Numbered from the stretch's first letter, positions 45,830 through 56,167 are shown. The stretch is DNA of 64,000 nt from an uncultured Pseudomonadales bacterium (GCA_943846685.1 OX044363.1:533501-597500), one strand, 5' to 3'. The notes: a model not told the origin generated them from the sequence alone. Numbers and translations: made by a program.

Positions 45830-46408
45830 TTAAGCGTTAATAATCTCGCGCTCAGTGATTATTTGATCGAGGGGAATATCCCAGCTCTGCTGTGAAATGC
45901 TCTCGACTTCTTGACAGCTGTGGGCCAGCCCAATCAGGGTTGGCCTGCGCGGTTGGTCGGCGCAAGCGGCCAGCGTTCGGTCATAAAATCCACCCCCCAT
46001 ACCAATTCTGCTGCCGCTGCGATCAAATGCTACCAGTGGCAGTAGAATCAAATCCAATGTCCAGATTGGCGCAATTTTTGTTGAGTTAAATTGCGGTTCT
46101 AAAATACCAAAGCGATTGGCCTTTAGCTGATCATCTTCGCGGTACTCACCAAAGTAGAGTCGATTAAATTGCAGTGGATGAATAATCGGCAAATAGCAGG
46201 CTTTTTTAGCGTTGAGAGCGATACCCATTAACAGCGAAGGATCAATTTCACCGTCATTGGCAAGATAGATGCCGATGCGTTTTGCCCGTAGGAAAAAGCT
46301 TTGTTGGGCGATAAGGGTGGCCAGGTTTTGGGCCGCAGTTTGCTGCTGAGCCGGGGTTAGTGCTCGGCGTTTGGTTCGAATGGTTTTGCGTATCTCACCA
46401 GTATTCAT
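45830..46408 (-). CDS. fau: 5-formyltetrahydrofolate cyclo-ligase
   Basis: A 192-residue protein (ygfA homologue). ATG 46408 is used (MNTGEIRKTIRTKRRAL); the open frame extends 28 codons upstream into the 6S RNA gene, which is not coding. Motifs: 'IRKTIRTKRRALTPAQQ' (ATP-binding basic helix), 'IGIYLANDGEIDPS' and 'DLILLPLVAFDRSGSRIGMGGGFYDR' (in part: LLPLVAFD and RIGMGGGFYDR). It salvages 5-formyl-THF to methenyl-THF. Its position directly downstream of ssrS is conserved across proteobacteria; the 6S precursor may read into it. Confidence 0.94.
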   Translation of the reverse strand: MNTGEIRKTIRTKRRALTPAQQQTAAQNLATLIAQQSFFLRAKRIGIYLANDGEIDPSLLMGIALNAKKACYLPIIHPLQFNRLYFGEYREDDQLKANRFGILEPQFNSTKIAPIWTLDLILLPLVAFDRSGSRIGMGGGFYDRTLAACADQPRRPTLIGLAHSCQEVESISQQSWDIPLDQIITEREIINA

Positions 46409-46439
46409 TGGCAGGTAACCGCTATTGTTAAACAACTCT

Positions 46440-46618
46440 TTATTAAACCCCAAGGTGCCGCTGTCAACGTGGCCTCGAACCGAAGAGTTCAAGGTGGCTT
46501 CGCTCGCAATATATCAGGCTTTCCGACGCACGGAAGTGCACAACAATATTGACGGAGAAAAACCGGATAATAATTATCGGCTCAGGGACTTCTTGACTGG
46601 CGCACACCCCAGGAAGCA
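46440..46618 (-). ncRNA. ssrS: 6S RNA
   Basis: The minus strand between zapA and fau contains the two conserved 6S blocks: GCCAGTC..GTCCCTGAGCCGATA near the 5' side (about 46600-46573) and CACCTTGAACTCTTCGGTTCGAGG near the 3' side (about 46494-46470). They match the E. coli 6S segments CCAGTCCCCTGAGCCGATA and CACCTTGAACCAAGGGTTCAAGG. The ends are estimated; the flanks CCTGGGGTGTGC and GCACCTTGGGG can form the closing stem. 6S RNA binds the sigma-70 holoenzyme and lowers its activity in stationary phase. The gene order zapA-ssrS-fau is the usual one. Confidence 0.92.
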
Positions 46619-46699
46619 AAAGTATAGCAGAGCAGGCTTAAAAAAGAGTCGACTAAAGGGAGTTGTCGGAAAAATTGTCCGGGAAAAGCGTGACTGAAA

Positions 46700-46996
46700 T
46701 TAGCTGTTCAGATCTGTAAGAACAGAACTGAGCTTGGAGTTCATAGACTGCAATAGATGAGATGTCTGTTCATCGGCTTTAACATCCTGTTCGCTGCGAA
46801 TCAGATCGTGAGCCAGATTGAGGGCCGCCATAACAGCAATTCGCTCTACACCGATAAGATGAGAACCGCGACGAATCTCTTCCATCTTTTCATCCAGCAA
46901 CTTGGCAGACAGCTCAAGAGCTTCACGCTCTTCGGGCTTGCAGTTGACCTGATATTCTTTGTCGAGGATGCGAATTTTAAGTGAGATAGATGACAT
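46700..46996 (-). CDS. zapA: Cell division protein ZapA
   Basis: A 98-residue protein, ATG 46996, containing 'ISLKIRILDKEYQVNC', 'EEREALELSAKLLDEKMEEIR' (one segment) and 'ERIAVMAALNLAHDLI', all standard ZapA features, followed by a C-terminal coiled coil. ZapA binds and bundles FtsZ at the division site. It lies two bases after the ZapB-like gene and immediately upstream of 6S RNA. Confidence 0.95.
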   Translation of the reverse strand: MSSISLKIRILDKEYQVNCKPEEREALELSAKLLDEKMEEIRRGSHLIGVERIAVMAALNLAHDLIRSEQDVKADEQTSHLLQSMNSKLSSVLTDLNS

Positions 46997-46998
46997 AG

Positions 46999-47199
46999 CT
47001 ACTCTGCGTTTAGGTTTCTTAGGCGACTGATCATGGTTTCGATTTTTTGTCTCGCCATTTCATTTTGTTCCATCAGTTTTCCGCGCTCACCAGACAGGGT
47101 GGACTCGCGTTCACGCAGTGCCTGATTTTCACTTTTAAGCTGCTGGCACAGCTCAATCAAGCTATCCAGTTTTTGTTCGAGATCTTCGTAACCATTCAT
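46999..47199 (-). CDS. ZapB-like coiled-coil protein (TIGR02449 type)
   Basis: A 66-residue, almost entirely helical protein, ATG 47199 on the minus strand, with heptad pattern 'LEQKLDSLIELCQQLKSENQ' and 'ALRERESTLSGERGKLMEQN'. It ends '..ISRLRNLNAE'. Small coiled-coil proteins next to zapA in Pseudomonas-like genomes are classed as TIGR02449 and resemble ZapB; a role in Z-ring organisation is inferred from context. It is translated immediately before zapA (spacing 2 bases). Confidence 0.82.
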   Translation of the reverse strand: MNGYEDLEQKLDSLIELCQQLKSENQALRERESTLSGERGKLMEQNEMARQKIETMISRLRNLNAE

Positions 47200-47345
47200 A
47201 AGCAGGGAACTTTTCCGTATTAACCACTTGAAGCCGACTAACTATAGGCATTGTGGCAGATTTGGTCAATTACAACATTAATAAACTGGCGTGCAGTGCT
47301 ATATATAGAATGTTAGGATGGCCGCTGTGATATTGAGGTGGATAA

Positions 47346-47894
47346 ATGACATTTGAACAGTTGCAAGATCTTTTTTTTGAGTTGCAGGTAAAAGCCGATC
47401 CGTCCGGATTTCACGGCTTTTTATGCGGCCGTTTGTGTTGCGGAACCATGCCTCTGGAGACCCTGATAAAGACCTCTACCAGTTGGTTGGGACTGACAGA
47501 AGAGCAGGGCGAAGCCGCTGAGAACCCTCTGCGTGATTTCTATGAAGAGGCGCTGACCAGCCTGGAAGATATTACTTTTATCTTTCAGCCAATCCTGCCT
47601 GATGATGAGCTACCACTACCCGAGCGTTTAGTCGCTGTGGGTGCCTGGTGTAGCAATTATATCTCTGGACTCGGCGAAGGCATGAGCAGCGAATTTGAAG
47701 TTTCCGAAGATGCTAAAGAAGCGCTGGAAGATATTGCCGCTATCGGACAGGTCTCGGTGGACTTTGACAGCGAAGATGAAGATGGCGAGCGCGATTATGC
47801 TGAGTTGGTCGAATATATACGTATTGCCGTACAACTTATTTTCAGCGACCTCCATCCAGAGGCTGGATCTGACGCAGAGCCAACTATCCACTAA
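47346..47894 (+). CDS. ygfB: UPF0149 (YgfB/YecA) family protein
   Basis: A 182-residue acidic protein, ATG 47346 with GAGGTGGATAA upstream. 'SGFHGFLCGRLCCG' and 'WCSNYISGLGEG' are family signatures; the C-terminal region is rich in Asp/Glu. It is divergent from zapB-like/zapA and 44 bases upstream of pepP, the conserved order ygfB-pepP-ubiH. In Pseudomonas YgfB has been linked to repression of antibiotic-resistance genes; that role is not inferable here. Confidence 0.9.
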   Translation: MTFEQLQDLFFELQVKADPSGFHGFLCGRLCCGTMPLETLIKTSTSWLGLTEEQGEAAENPLRDFYEEALTSLEDITFIFQPILPDDELPLPERLVAVGAWCSNYISGLGEGMSSEFEVSEDAKEALEDIAAIGQVSVDFDSEDEDGERDYAELVEYIRIAVQLIFSDLHPEAGSDAEPTIH

Positions 47895-47938
47895 TCCAGC
47901 TCTGCCGGCGCGGGCAAAAATCAGAGGGTTATGAGGAT

Positions 47939-49234
47939 ATGATCACCGCCAAAGAATACACCGCAAGGCGCCGAGAACTGATGTCGACAATGCAGGGTAA
48001 CAGCATTGCCATAGTGGCCGCGGCGGCAGAAAAAGTTCGTTCTCGAGATACCCTCTACCCCTACAAACAAGCAACCAACCTCAGCTATCTGTGTGGATTT
48101 TCCGAACCGGAATCTGTGCTGGTGCTAATCCCCGGCCGCGATCAGGGTGAATCTATACTGTTTTGTCGCGAAAAAGATAAGCTCCGTGAAACCTGGGACG
48201 GCTATCGAGTTGGCCCAGAGGGTGCGGTTGCGGACTACGCGGTGGACGATGCCTTTCCTATTGGCGACCTCGACGATATTTTGCCCGGTCTGTTAGAGGG
48301 TAAAGAGCGAGTCTATTACGCCATAGGCAAAGACGCGGATTTTGACCGCCACCTGATGAGCTGGGTCAACGGCATTGGCGGATCCTCAGCGCCGGGCGAA
48401 TTTGTCGATCTGGATCATATCGTCAATGAAATGCGCCTGATAAAAACTGCATCTGAGCTAAAGTTAATGCGTCAGGCCGGTGAAATCTCAGCGCGCGCCC
48501 ACTGCCGTGCCATGGGCATTGCCAAGCCCGGCATTTATGAATATCAGCTACAGGCTGAAATCGAACATGAGTTTATGGCGTCCGGTGCCACGGCTCCGGC
48601 CTATACCAGCATTGTCGGTGGCGGGAAAAATGGCTGCATCCTGCACTATATTGAGAACCGCGAAAAAATTAACAATGGCGATCTGGTACTTATAGATGCC
48701 GGTTGCGAATATGAAAACTATGCGGCAGATATCACCCGCACCTTTCCGATCAATGGGAAGTTTAGCCGCGAGCAGGCAGCTATCTACGATATTGTTTTAG
48801 AGGCGCAGGTTCAGGCGATGGCGAAAATTGCCCCCGGCGCTGCCTACAATGTTGCCAATGAGATAACCATTGCGGTGATCACTCAGGGCTTGGTTGATCT
48901 GGGAATTCTCAATGGCGATGTCAGCGAATTAATTGAACAGCAGGCCTGCAAAGAATTTTATATGCACAGTTCCGGTCACTGGCTGGGAATGGATGTCCAC
49001 GATGTAGGTGACTATAAAATTGACGGGCAGTGGCGAGATTTTGAACCGGGTATGGTGTTAACCGTTGAGCCGGGAATCTATATAGCGCCGGACAGTAAAA
49101 ATGTCGCGGACAGGTGGCGCGGATTGGCGGTGCGCATTGAGGACAATGTCGCGGTGACCAAAACCGGCTGCGAAGACTTAACCGCTGGCGTACCCAAGAA
49201 ACGCAGCGAAATAGAATTACTGATGGCAGGCTAA
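47939..49234 (+). CDS. pepP: Xaa-Pro aminopeptidase P
   Basis: A 431-residue M24 metallopeptidase, ATG 47939 behind GAGGAT. It removes N-terminal residues preceding proline. The dinuclear metal site is visible: Asp in 'LIDAGCEYENYAADITRTFP' (two Asp), His in 'HSSGHWLGMDVHD', Glu in 'VLTVEPGIYIAP' and Glu in 'VRIEDNVAV'. The N-terminal creatinase-like domain has 'NLSYLCGFSEPESVLVL'. Second gene of ygfB-pepP-ubiH-ubiI. Confidence 0.95.
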   Translation: MITAKEYTARRRELMSTMQGNSIAIVAAAAEKVRSRDTLYPYKQATNLSYLCGFSEPESVLVLIPGRDQGESILFCREKDKLRETWDGYRVGPEGAVADYAVDDAFPIGDLDDILPGLLEGKERVYYAIGKDADFDRHLMSWVNGIGGSSAPGEFVDLDHIVNEMRLIKTASELKLMRQAGEISARAHCRAMGIAKPGIYEYQLQAEIEHEFMASGATAPAYTSIVGGGKNGCILHYIENREKINNGDLVLIDAGCEYENYAADITRTFPINGKFSREQAAIYDIVLEAQVQAMAKIAPGAAYNVANEITIAVITQGLVDLGILNGDVSELIEQQACKEFYMHSSGHWLGMDVHDVGDYKIDGQWRDFEPGMVLTVEPGIYIAPDSKNVADRWRGLAVRIEDNVAVTKTGCEDLTAGVPKKRSEIELLMAG

Positions 49235-49236
49235 AT

Positions 49237-50493
49237 GTGAGCGAGACAGTACCACCACTTAAGAGTAGCAGCGCCAGTTACGACATTGTTATTGTCGGCG
49301 GCGGCATGGTGGGTATTAGTCTGGCTCTAATGCTGGCCGAGCAAAAGCATCCATGGAAAGTCTTACTTCTTGAAGCGCAGGCTTATCAACAGTCGGATAA
49401 GTCTGAATACCGTCCCAGTTTTGATGCGCGATCCACGGCTCTGTCCTGGAGTAGCCGCAAGATTTTTGAAGCTGCAGGCCTGTGGTCGGCACTGCAGTCC
49501 CAAGCCAGTCAGATCAAAAAAATTCATGTTAGCGACCGCGGACATATGGGCCTGACCCGAATCGATGCCCATGAGGCTGGCGTTGAAGCGCTAGGTTATG
49601 TGATTGAAAATCGCTGGATTGGCTCGGTTCTGCTGGAAAAGCTGGCGACAACATCTGTTGAGGTATTGGCACCGGCGCGTGTGGCGACGATTAAGCCGCT
49701 AAAGAATGGTATGCGTCTAACACTTGAAGACAGTGAGCAGATTCTTGAATCCTCGCTAGTAGTGATTGCCGATGGTGCCAATTCCCAGACAGCACAAAAA
49801 ATCGGTATCCACAGTGATCAACAGCCTTATGGGCAGCAGGGCATTATTGCCAATATCGCGCTGGAACAGCCTCATGATGGTGTTGCCTACGAGCGCTTTA
49901 CCGATCAGGGGCCCATGGCAATGCTGCCGCTTCCCGACTATCAGGGTTGCCCTCGCTGTGCACTGGTATGGACAGAACCCGCCGAAAAGGCTGAGCAATT
50001 GCTGGCTGCTAGCGACGAAGAATTTTTGAAATGTCTGCAAGAGCGCTTTGGTTATCGGCTGGGAATTCTCCAGCAAATTGGTGAGCGCCACGCCTATCCT
50101 CTGGCGTTAACCACATCGACCGAACAGGTGCGGCGCAATCTGGTGGTATTGGGCAATGCGGCTCACAGCCTGCATCCGGTTGCCGGGCAGGGGTTTAATC
50201 TGTCTCTGCGCGATGTTGCGGTATTGGCCGATGTGCTCGGCAGTGCCAGATCCTCTGGTGATGATTTCTCAACTTTGGAAACCCTTGAGTCTTATCAGCA
50301 GCAACAGCTAGCTGATCAGCAAAACACATTATTGTTTAGCGACAACCTTCCGAAACTATTTTCTCAGTCATCCCCCGCCATTGCGCTGGGGCGAAACTCT
50401 GGCTTGCTAATGATGGATTTAATTCCTGGGCTGCGCAGTCGTTTTGCTCAGTTTGGAATGGGTATGGCGACCAAGGAGGCAGGGCATGGCTGA
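49237..50493 (+). CDS. ubiH: UbiH, 2-octaprenyl-6-methoxyphenol hydroxylase
   Basis: A 418-residue flavoprotein monooxygenase starting at GTG 49237, two bases after pepP. The FAD fold begins 'YDIVIVGGGMVGISLALMLA'. 'DGANSQTAQKIG' and 'LVVLGNAAHSLHPVAGQGFN' (second FAD motif, GD/GN with conserved Gly-Gln-Gly) are present. It hydroxylates the ubiquinone ring. The stop overlaps ubiI by eight bases (50486-50493). It is distinguished from ubiI by order and the 'HPVAGQGFNLSLRDV' segment typical of UbiH. Confidence 0.9.
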   Translation: MSETVPPLKSSSASYDIVIVGGGMVGISLALMLAEQKHPWKVLLLEAQAYQQSDKSEYRPSFDARSTALSWSSRKIFEAAGLWSALQSQASQIKKIHVSDRGHMGLTRIDAHEAGVEALGYVIENRWIGSVLLEKLATTSVEVLAPARVATIKPLKNGMRLTLEDSEQILESSLVVIADGANSQTAQKIGIHSDQQPYGQQGIIANIALEQPHDGVAYERFTDQGPMAMLPLPDYQGCPRCALVWTEPAEKAEQLLAASDEEFLKCLQERFGYRLGILQQIGERHAYPLALTTSTEQVRRNLVVLGNAAHSLHPVAGQGFNLSLRDVAVLADVLGSARSSGDDFSTLETLESYQQQQLADQQNTLLFSDNLPKLFSQSSPAIALGRNSGLLMMDLIPGLRSRFAQFGMGMATKEAGHG

Positions 50494-51691
50494 ACAAAAA
50501 AATCGTCAATACGATGTGATTGTTGTCGGTGCCGGCATGGTCGGTGCAGCGTTCGCCTGTCTTTTTGCACAGGCCAATCCGAAACTTAAACTTGCGCTTA
50601 TTGAAGCCCATCAGGGTGCCAGCTATAGCCCTGAGAAATTTGATCCGCGGGTGGCTGCGCTAACCGAAAAGTCGCGAAGTCTGTTGGAATGTTGCGGCGC
50701 TTGGCAGTCCATAGCGGAAAAAAGGGTAAGTGCTTACTTGGCGATGGATGTATGGGACGCCGAAGGTACAGGTCGAATTCGGTTTAATTCTCAGGATGTT
50801 CATCAGCCTAATCTGGGACATATTGTAGAAAACTCTCTGGTGGTTGAGAGCCTGCTTAATAAGATCCAGCAGTTGGATAATATTGCGTTTCTCTGTCCGG
50901 TCAGGGTTGCTAGCTACAGTGATTCAGAGCAGCAGGTAACGCTTGAATTGGATGATGGCCGACTGTTATCGGCTCCACTGTTAGTCGCTGCCGATGGCGG
51001 TAACTCTGCCATTCGTCAGCAGTTTAATTTCCCTACCCGTGAGTGGGACTATGGTCACAGCGCGATTGTCACTACGGTTGAGACCGAGCAGGTAAACCAG
51101 CAAACCGCTTGGCAGCGTTTTATGCCGACTGGGCCTCTGGCTTTGCTGCCGCTGGATAAGGCCGGTGATAAACATTACTGCTCGTTGGTTTGGTCTCAGG
51201 AATCTGCGGAAGCGGAGCGCTTGATGGCTTTGGATGATGCGGAGTTTTGTCGCGAGCTGGGTTTTGCCAGTGAGCACTGTCTGGGCAAAATTACTGCTGT
51301 AGATAAGCGTTATTCTATTCCTCTGCGTCAGCGTCATGCAACGGATTATGTGGTTGAGCGGGTGGCCCTGTTGGGTGACTCTGCCCACACTATTCATCCG
51401 TTGGCGGGGCAGGGTGTCAATCTGGGTTTTGCCGATGTAGCGGCGTTGGTGGATACGCTTTCTGCGGCGGCTAAGCGCGGTAATGATTTGGGTTCATTGA
51501 TGACGCTGAATAAATATCAGCGTCAGCGCAAGCCTGAGAATCTGGCGATGATGGCGGCGATGGAAGGGTTTAAGCGGCTTTTTGCGGCGGATAATCTGGC
51601 GCTGCGGTTATTGCGGAATATCGGGTTGAGTCAGGTTGATAATTTAAAGCCGGTTAAGAATGAGATTATTAAGCAGGTGATGGGGCTTTAG
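50486..51691 (+). CDS. ubiI: UbiI/VisC-type FAD-dependent ubiquinone hydroxylase
   Basis: A 401-residue paralogue of UbiH starting at ATG 50486, with AAGGAGG at 50473-50479; the frame extends upstream but inside ubiH. Motifs: 'YDVIVVGAGMVGAAFACLFA', 'DGGNSAIRQQF' and 'VALLGDSAHTIHPLAGQGVNLG'. It acts on the C5 position in E. coli. An 11-12 base duplication (GGGGCTTTAGT) sits at its stop codon, so a second TAG follows 12 bases later. Confidence 0.92.
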   Translation: MAEQKNRQYDVIVVGAGMVGAAFACLFAQANPKLKLALIEAHQGASYSPEKFDPRVAALTEKSRSLLECCGAWQSIAEKRVSAYLAMDVWDAEGTGRIRFNSQDVHQPNLGHIVENSLVVESLLNKIQQLDNIAFLCPVRVASYSDSEQQVTLELDDGRLLSAPLLVAADGGNSAIRQQFNFPTREWDYGHSAIVTTVETEQVNQQTAWQRFMPTGPLALLPLDKAGDKHYCSLVWSQESAEAERLMALDDAEFCRELGFASEHCLGKITAVDKRYSIPLRQRHATDYVVERVALLGDSAHTIHPLAGQGVNLGFADVAALVDTLSAAAKRGNDLGSLMTLNKYQRQRKPENLAMMAAMEGFKRLFAADNLALRLLRNIGLSQVDNLKPVKNEIIKQVMGL

Positions 51692-51710
51692 TGGGGCTTT
51701 AGGTATGGAG

Positions 51711-51755
51711 CGGTCGCGGAGCTAGCTACGCTTGGAAGTATCGAGCCTGCGACCG
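51711..51755 (+). terminator. Hairpin after ubiI
   Basis: CGGTCGC (51711-51717) pairs with GCGACCG (51749-51755), extendable by GG/CC with one bulge, around a long loop. A GTCATTCT direct repeat motif begins at its end. It is a possible end of the ygfB-pepP-ubiH-ubiI transcript but lacks a T-run. Confidence 0.35.
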
Positions 51756-51791
51756 TCATTCTCGAACCCACCTGGTTCCTTCTCTGTTGCT

Positions 51792-51859
51792 GTCATTCTG
51801 AACGCAAGTGAAGAATCTCATGGTCTGTGCGGAGATCCTTCGGCTTCGCTCAGGATGAC
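51792..51859. repeat. GTCATTCTGA...TCAGGATGAC inverted-repeat element
   Basis: A 28-base left arm starting GTCATTCTGA and a right arm ending TCAGGATGAC form a long imperfect palindrome (G-T pairs and a few mismatches) around a roughly 12-base loop. Both arms contain GAAGAATCTC / GAGATCCTTC. This is, from memory, a very widespread dispersed intergenic repeat in diverse bacteria. A second GTCATTCT begins at 51755. It sits in the convergent ubiI/rsmC gap. No transposase is present. Confidence 0.75.
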
Positions 51860-51866
51860 AATGACC

Positions 51867-52922
51867 TTACTGAGAAACTCTAATCAGTTTAAAAGAGCCG
51901 CTTCTGGCAACTTCTTCTACTTCGGAAAAATAATCCTTAGCCTTTTTTTCCAGTGCAATAAAGTTATTCACTACAAACAACGCTTTTCCTTTGGGAGCTA
52001 ATAAACGCTTGCTTGCATTGAGGAATTTCTCGGTCAGTGCGCTATCTATATTAAAGCCCTGATGAAAGGGCGGGTTGCAGATAATTGCATCAAACTTTTC
52101 ATCAATCTGACTACCTGCATCACCGGCAATAATATTTCCGTTAATCTTTAAACTCTCAAAATTTGCTTCGCAGGCTCTTAGTGCCGCGGCATTATTATCC
52201 GTTGCGGTTATCTTTTGAAAACCATACAGGCTTGCTGCACAGGATAAATAACCATAGCCACAACCCAAGTCCAGTAGAGACTGGGGTGCATTTTCCTCTG
52301 GATAAGACTGCAAAAATCCGGATAGATGCTCGATTAAAAATGCACTGCCCTGATCGATTTTATTCCAGCCAAAAATCCCCGGCTTGCTCTGCAGGGGCAA
52401 ATTTTCTGTACTCTTTATGGCACGCAGATTTAAATAATCTTTATCGTCCAGCAGCTTATTGCTAACAGCGTATTTAGTGATGCAGGCAAGGTAATAATTG
52501 CCCTGTTTCTGCGGCTTGCATTTATCACCAAATAATTTGCAGGCGTGGTCTGTATAAGTTTTAACACCGTCATTTTTTTCGCCGCTAAGCAGTAGCTGAC
52601 CTTCGGCTTTAAGCAGTGCTGAGGCCTGATTGATTATATGGTGGCTGACCGGGCGCTCTTTGGAAACGCGAAACAGGATGTAGTCAAAACTGGCCGCCTC
52701 AAGGACTGAGAAATCAAAATCATTAAAGCAGGTTTCAATACCCGCCTGTTTGGCACTCTCGGCTATTTCATAGCGGTTGCTAAACAGTGTGCGGCTGGCA
52801 TTGCCCGAATGGGCGACACTGTGCCATCCAGCATTGGCCCAATTTTCATCGGCGACAATTAAGCATTTTCCCTCACAGCGAGAGAGTTGTTGAACCAGTA
52901 ATTCAACACTTTGATCATTCAT
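51867..52922 (-). CDS. rsmC: rRNA guanine-N2 methyltransferase, RsmC-type
   Basis: A 351-residue protein; the ATG at 52922 overlaps the rsuA stop. Two tandem Rossmann domains, the second carrying motif I 'SLLDLGCGYGYLSCAA' and the catalytic 'ICNPPFHQGFNID', the NPPF-H of RsmC/RlmG enzymes that methylate G1207 of 16S rRNA (RsmC) or G1835 of 23S rRNA (RlmG). The second option cannot be excluded from sequence alone. Paired here with rsuA on one strand. Confidence 0.85.
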   Translation of the reverse strand: MNDQSVELLVQQLSRCEGKCLIVADENWANAGWHSVAHSGNASRTLFSNRYEIAESAKQAGIETCFNDFDFSVLEAASFDYILFRVSKERPVSHHIINQASALLKAEGQLLLSGEKNDGVKTYTDHACKLFGDKCKPQKQGNYYLACITKYAVSNKLLDDKDYLNLRAIKSTENLPLQSKPGIFGWNKIDQGSAFLIEHLSGFLQSYPEENAPQSLLDLGCGYGYLSCAASLYGFQKITATDNNAAALRACEANFESLKINGNIIAGDAGSQIDEKFDAIICNPPFHQGFNIDSALTEKFLNASKRLLAPKGKALFVVNNFIALEKKAKDYFSEVEEVARSGSFKLIRVSQ

Positions 52923-53613
52923 GGATACTGGCAACTTCTTCTTCGGTTAACGGCCGATAGTCGCCGGGCTCAAGATCTTCATCCAGCACGATGCCGCCAA
53001 CCTGGGTACGGTGTAGGGCTTCCACATGATTGCCCAGTGCGGCAAACATTCGTTTAACCTGATGGTATTTCCCTTCGGCAATGCTTAACAGCACATGCTG
53101 ATCGTCAATAACTTCCATGGTTGCCGGCAGGCAGGGATGTTTTTCGCCTTCAAGCCAAACGCCTTTGGCGAGCTTTTCCTGATAGTCGGGGCTGATAGGC
53201 ACCCCCAGTTTGACCTGGTAAATCTTTTGGCAATCGCTGCGCGGTGATGTCAGGCGGTGATTCCACTGTCCGTCATCGGTGACTAACAGCAGGCCGGTGG
53301 TATCTATATCCAGTCGCCCGGCGATTTGTAGCTCGGCGCTGCGGTGTTCATAGATAAGATCGAGGGCGGTACTGTTGTTGTTATCTTTGGTCGCTGAGAC
53401 AACGCCGGCCGGTTTGTTCAGCATAAAGTAGCGGTTTGTCGGCATGCTAATCGCCGAGCCCTCGATGCAGATATCTTCACTGCCGGAGACTTTTTGCCCG
53501 GGATTGGTGACCGGTTCGTCGTCGACGGTGACTTCACCGTATTTGATCATGCGCTTAACTTCGGAGCGTGAAAGATCCGTCGCATTGCTAATATATTTAT
53601 CAACTCTAAGCAT
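52915..53613 (-). CDS. rsuA: Small-subunit rRNA pseudouridine synthase, RsuA-type
   Basis: A 232-residue enzyme, ATG 53613. An N-terminal S4 RNA-binding domain ('RVDKYISNATDLSRSEVKRM') precedes the catalytic domain with the nucleophile Asp in 'IAGRLDIDTTGLLLVTDDG' and 'AEGKYHQVKRMFAALGNHV'. It makes pseudouridine 516 of 16S rRNA in E. coli. The stop overlaps rsmC (52915-52922), so both rRNA modifiers are translationally coupled. It is 10 bases downstream of hemB. Confidence 0.93.
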   Translation of the reverse strand: MLRVDKYISNATDLSRSEVKRMIKYGEVTVDDEPVTNPGQKVSGSEDICIEGSAISMPTNRYFMLNKPAGVVSATKDNNNSTALDLIYEHRSAELQIAGRLDIDTTGLLLVTDDGQWNHRLTSPRSDCQKIYQVKLGVPISPDYQEKLAKGVWLEGEKHPCLPATMEVIDDQHVLLSIAEGKYHQVKRMFAALGNHVEALHRTQVGGIVLDEDLEPGDYRPLTEEEVASIHE

Positions 53614-53622
53614 TATGGGTTC

Positions 53623-54663
<1,041 letters not shown>

Positions 54664-54757
54664 CTAAAACTATTGCGCCATGATACGGAAAAAACACCGG
54701 GACGGCATGCCTATATAGTACCTATAAATCTAAGCGCTAATTTTACGAGCTTATTTA

Positions 54758-56044
54758 TTACAGCGTTTTAAATACCCGCTCAGCGGCATCCAGCGTATAT
54801 TGAATATCTTCATCCGTATGTGCGGCAGACATAAAGCCCGCTTCGTAGGAAGCCGGTGCCAGATAGATACCCTCGTCTAACATGCCGTGGAAGAACGTTG
54901 AGAATCGCTGCGTATCGCAGTTCATCACCTGAGAGTAATTAATGATTTTCTCTTCCTCAGAGAAGAACAGTCCCCACATGGTGCCGACATGGTTGCTGGT
55001 CATGGGAATACCTGCGGCGGCTGCGCGCTCGCGAAGTCCATTGACCAACTGATCTGTATGGGTGACTAATGGATCGAGAAAGCCCGGCTGTGAAACCTGA
55101 TTAAGGGTTGCCAGACCTGCGGCCATTGCAACTGGATTGCCAGAGAGAGTACCGGCCTGATAGACCGGGCCAAGGGGTGAGATCTGTTCCATAATCTCGC
55201 GCTTGCCGCCAAAGGCACCAACCGGCATACCGCCGCCGATTACCTTGCCCAGACAGATTAGATCTGGCTCGATACCGTAGTAGGCGCTGGCGCCCTGTGG
55301 GCCGATACGGAAACCGGTCATCACTTCATCAATAATCAGTACCGCACCAGATGCTGTACAGCACTCACGCAGGGCTTCCAAAAATCCGGGGATCGGTGGA
55401 ACACAGTTCATATTGCCCACCACAGGCTCAACAATAATGCAGGCAACCTGTTCGCCGATTTCGGCAAAGGTCTCTTTTACCTGCTCTATATCGTTATAGT
55501 TTAGGGTTACTGTGTGGTCGGCCAGAGAGGCGGGAACGCCGGGTGAGCTGGGGACACCCAATGTAAGGGCGCCGGAGCCGGCTTTTACCAGCAGTGAGTC
55601 GGAGTGACCGTGGTAGCAGCCCTCAAACTTAATAATTTTATCGCGGCCTGTATAGCCTCTCGCCAGTCGTATGGCGCTCATGGTCGCTTCGGTGCCAGAG
55701 TTGACCATACGCACCATATCCATGCCTGGAACCTGCTCGCAGATTTTATCGGCCAGTAAGATTTCCAGTTCGGTGGGGGTGCCAAAGGTCATGGCTTTTT
55801 CTAACTGTTCGCGAATGGCATCTAAAACCACCGGATGACCGTGGCCCAGTATCATTGGCCCCCAGGACATTACATAGTCGATATAGCGCTTGCCATCGGC
55901 ATCGTACATATAGGGGCCTTTGGCGCGATCAAAAAATATCGGTGTGCCACCGACAGCGCGAAAAGCTCGCACTGGCGAGTTTACGCCACCGGGAATATGT
56001 TTCTGAGCTGCTTCGAAAAGTTGTTTGGAGCGCGATAGAGTCAT
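54758..56044 (-). CDS. hemL: Glutamate-1-semialdehyde 2,1-aminomutase
   Basis: A 428-residue PLP enzyme, ATG 56044. Visible: '[20 protein letters not shown]', '[20 protein letters not shown]', '[13 protein letters not shown]' and the PLP lysine in '[19 protein letters not shown]'. It forms 5-aminolevulinate. It is divergent from a DUF924 gene with 123 bases between starts. Haem genes hemL, hemB and hemJ cluster loosely here. Confidence 0.97.
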   Translation of the reverse strand: MTLSRSKQLFEAAQKHIPGGVNSPVRAFRAVGGTPIFFDRAKGPYMYDADGKRYIDYVMSWGPMILGHGHPVVLDAIREQLEKAMTFGTPTELEILLADKICEQVPGMDMVRMVNSGTEATMSAIRLARGYTGRDKIIKFEGCYHGHSDSLLVKAGSGALTLGVPSSPGVPASLADHTVTLNYNDIEQVKETFAEIGEQVACIIVEPVVGNMNCVPPIPGFLEALRECCTASGAVLIIDEVMTGFRIGPQGASAYYGIEPDLICLGKVIGGGMPVGAFGGKREIMEQISPLGPVYQAGTLSGNPVAMAAGLATLNQVSQPGFLDPLVTHTDQLVNGLRERAAAAGIPMTSNHVGTMWGLFFSEEEKIINYSQVMNCDTQRFSTFFHGMLDEGIYLAPASYEAGFMSAAHTDEDIQYTLDAAERVFKTL

Positions 56045-56167
56045 GTAGATTTCCTGATCGGGTAAAAGCCACTTTAGGGCGAAATTGCTAATTGTGTATT
56101 ATCCTGAATATAAGGCAGTGATGCTATCCAAAGGGCTATCTAAAGCGCAATCTAAAGGACAATATTC

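Noticed and set aside
46425..46697. Plus-strand open frame of 90 codons between fau and zapA
   Set aside because: It lies opposite 6S RNA, has no family resemblance and a biased Lys/Arg composition; the conserved RNA blocks explain the region.
51732..52001. Plus-strand frame of 89 codons over the repeat
   Set aside because: It is made mostly of the inverted repeat and the antisense of rsmC; no ribosome binding site.
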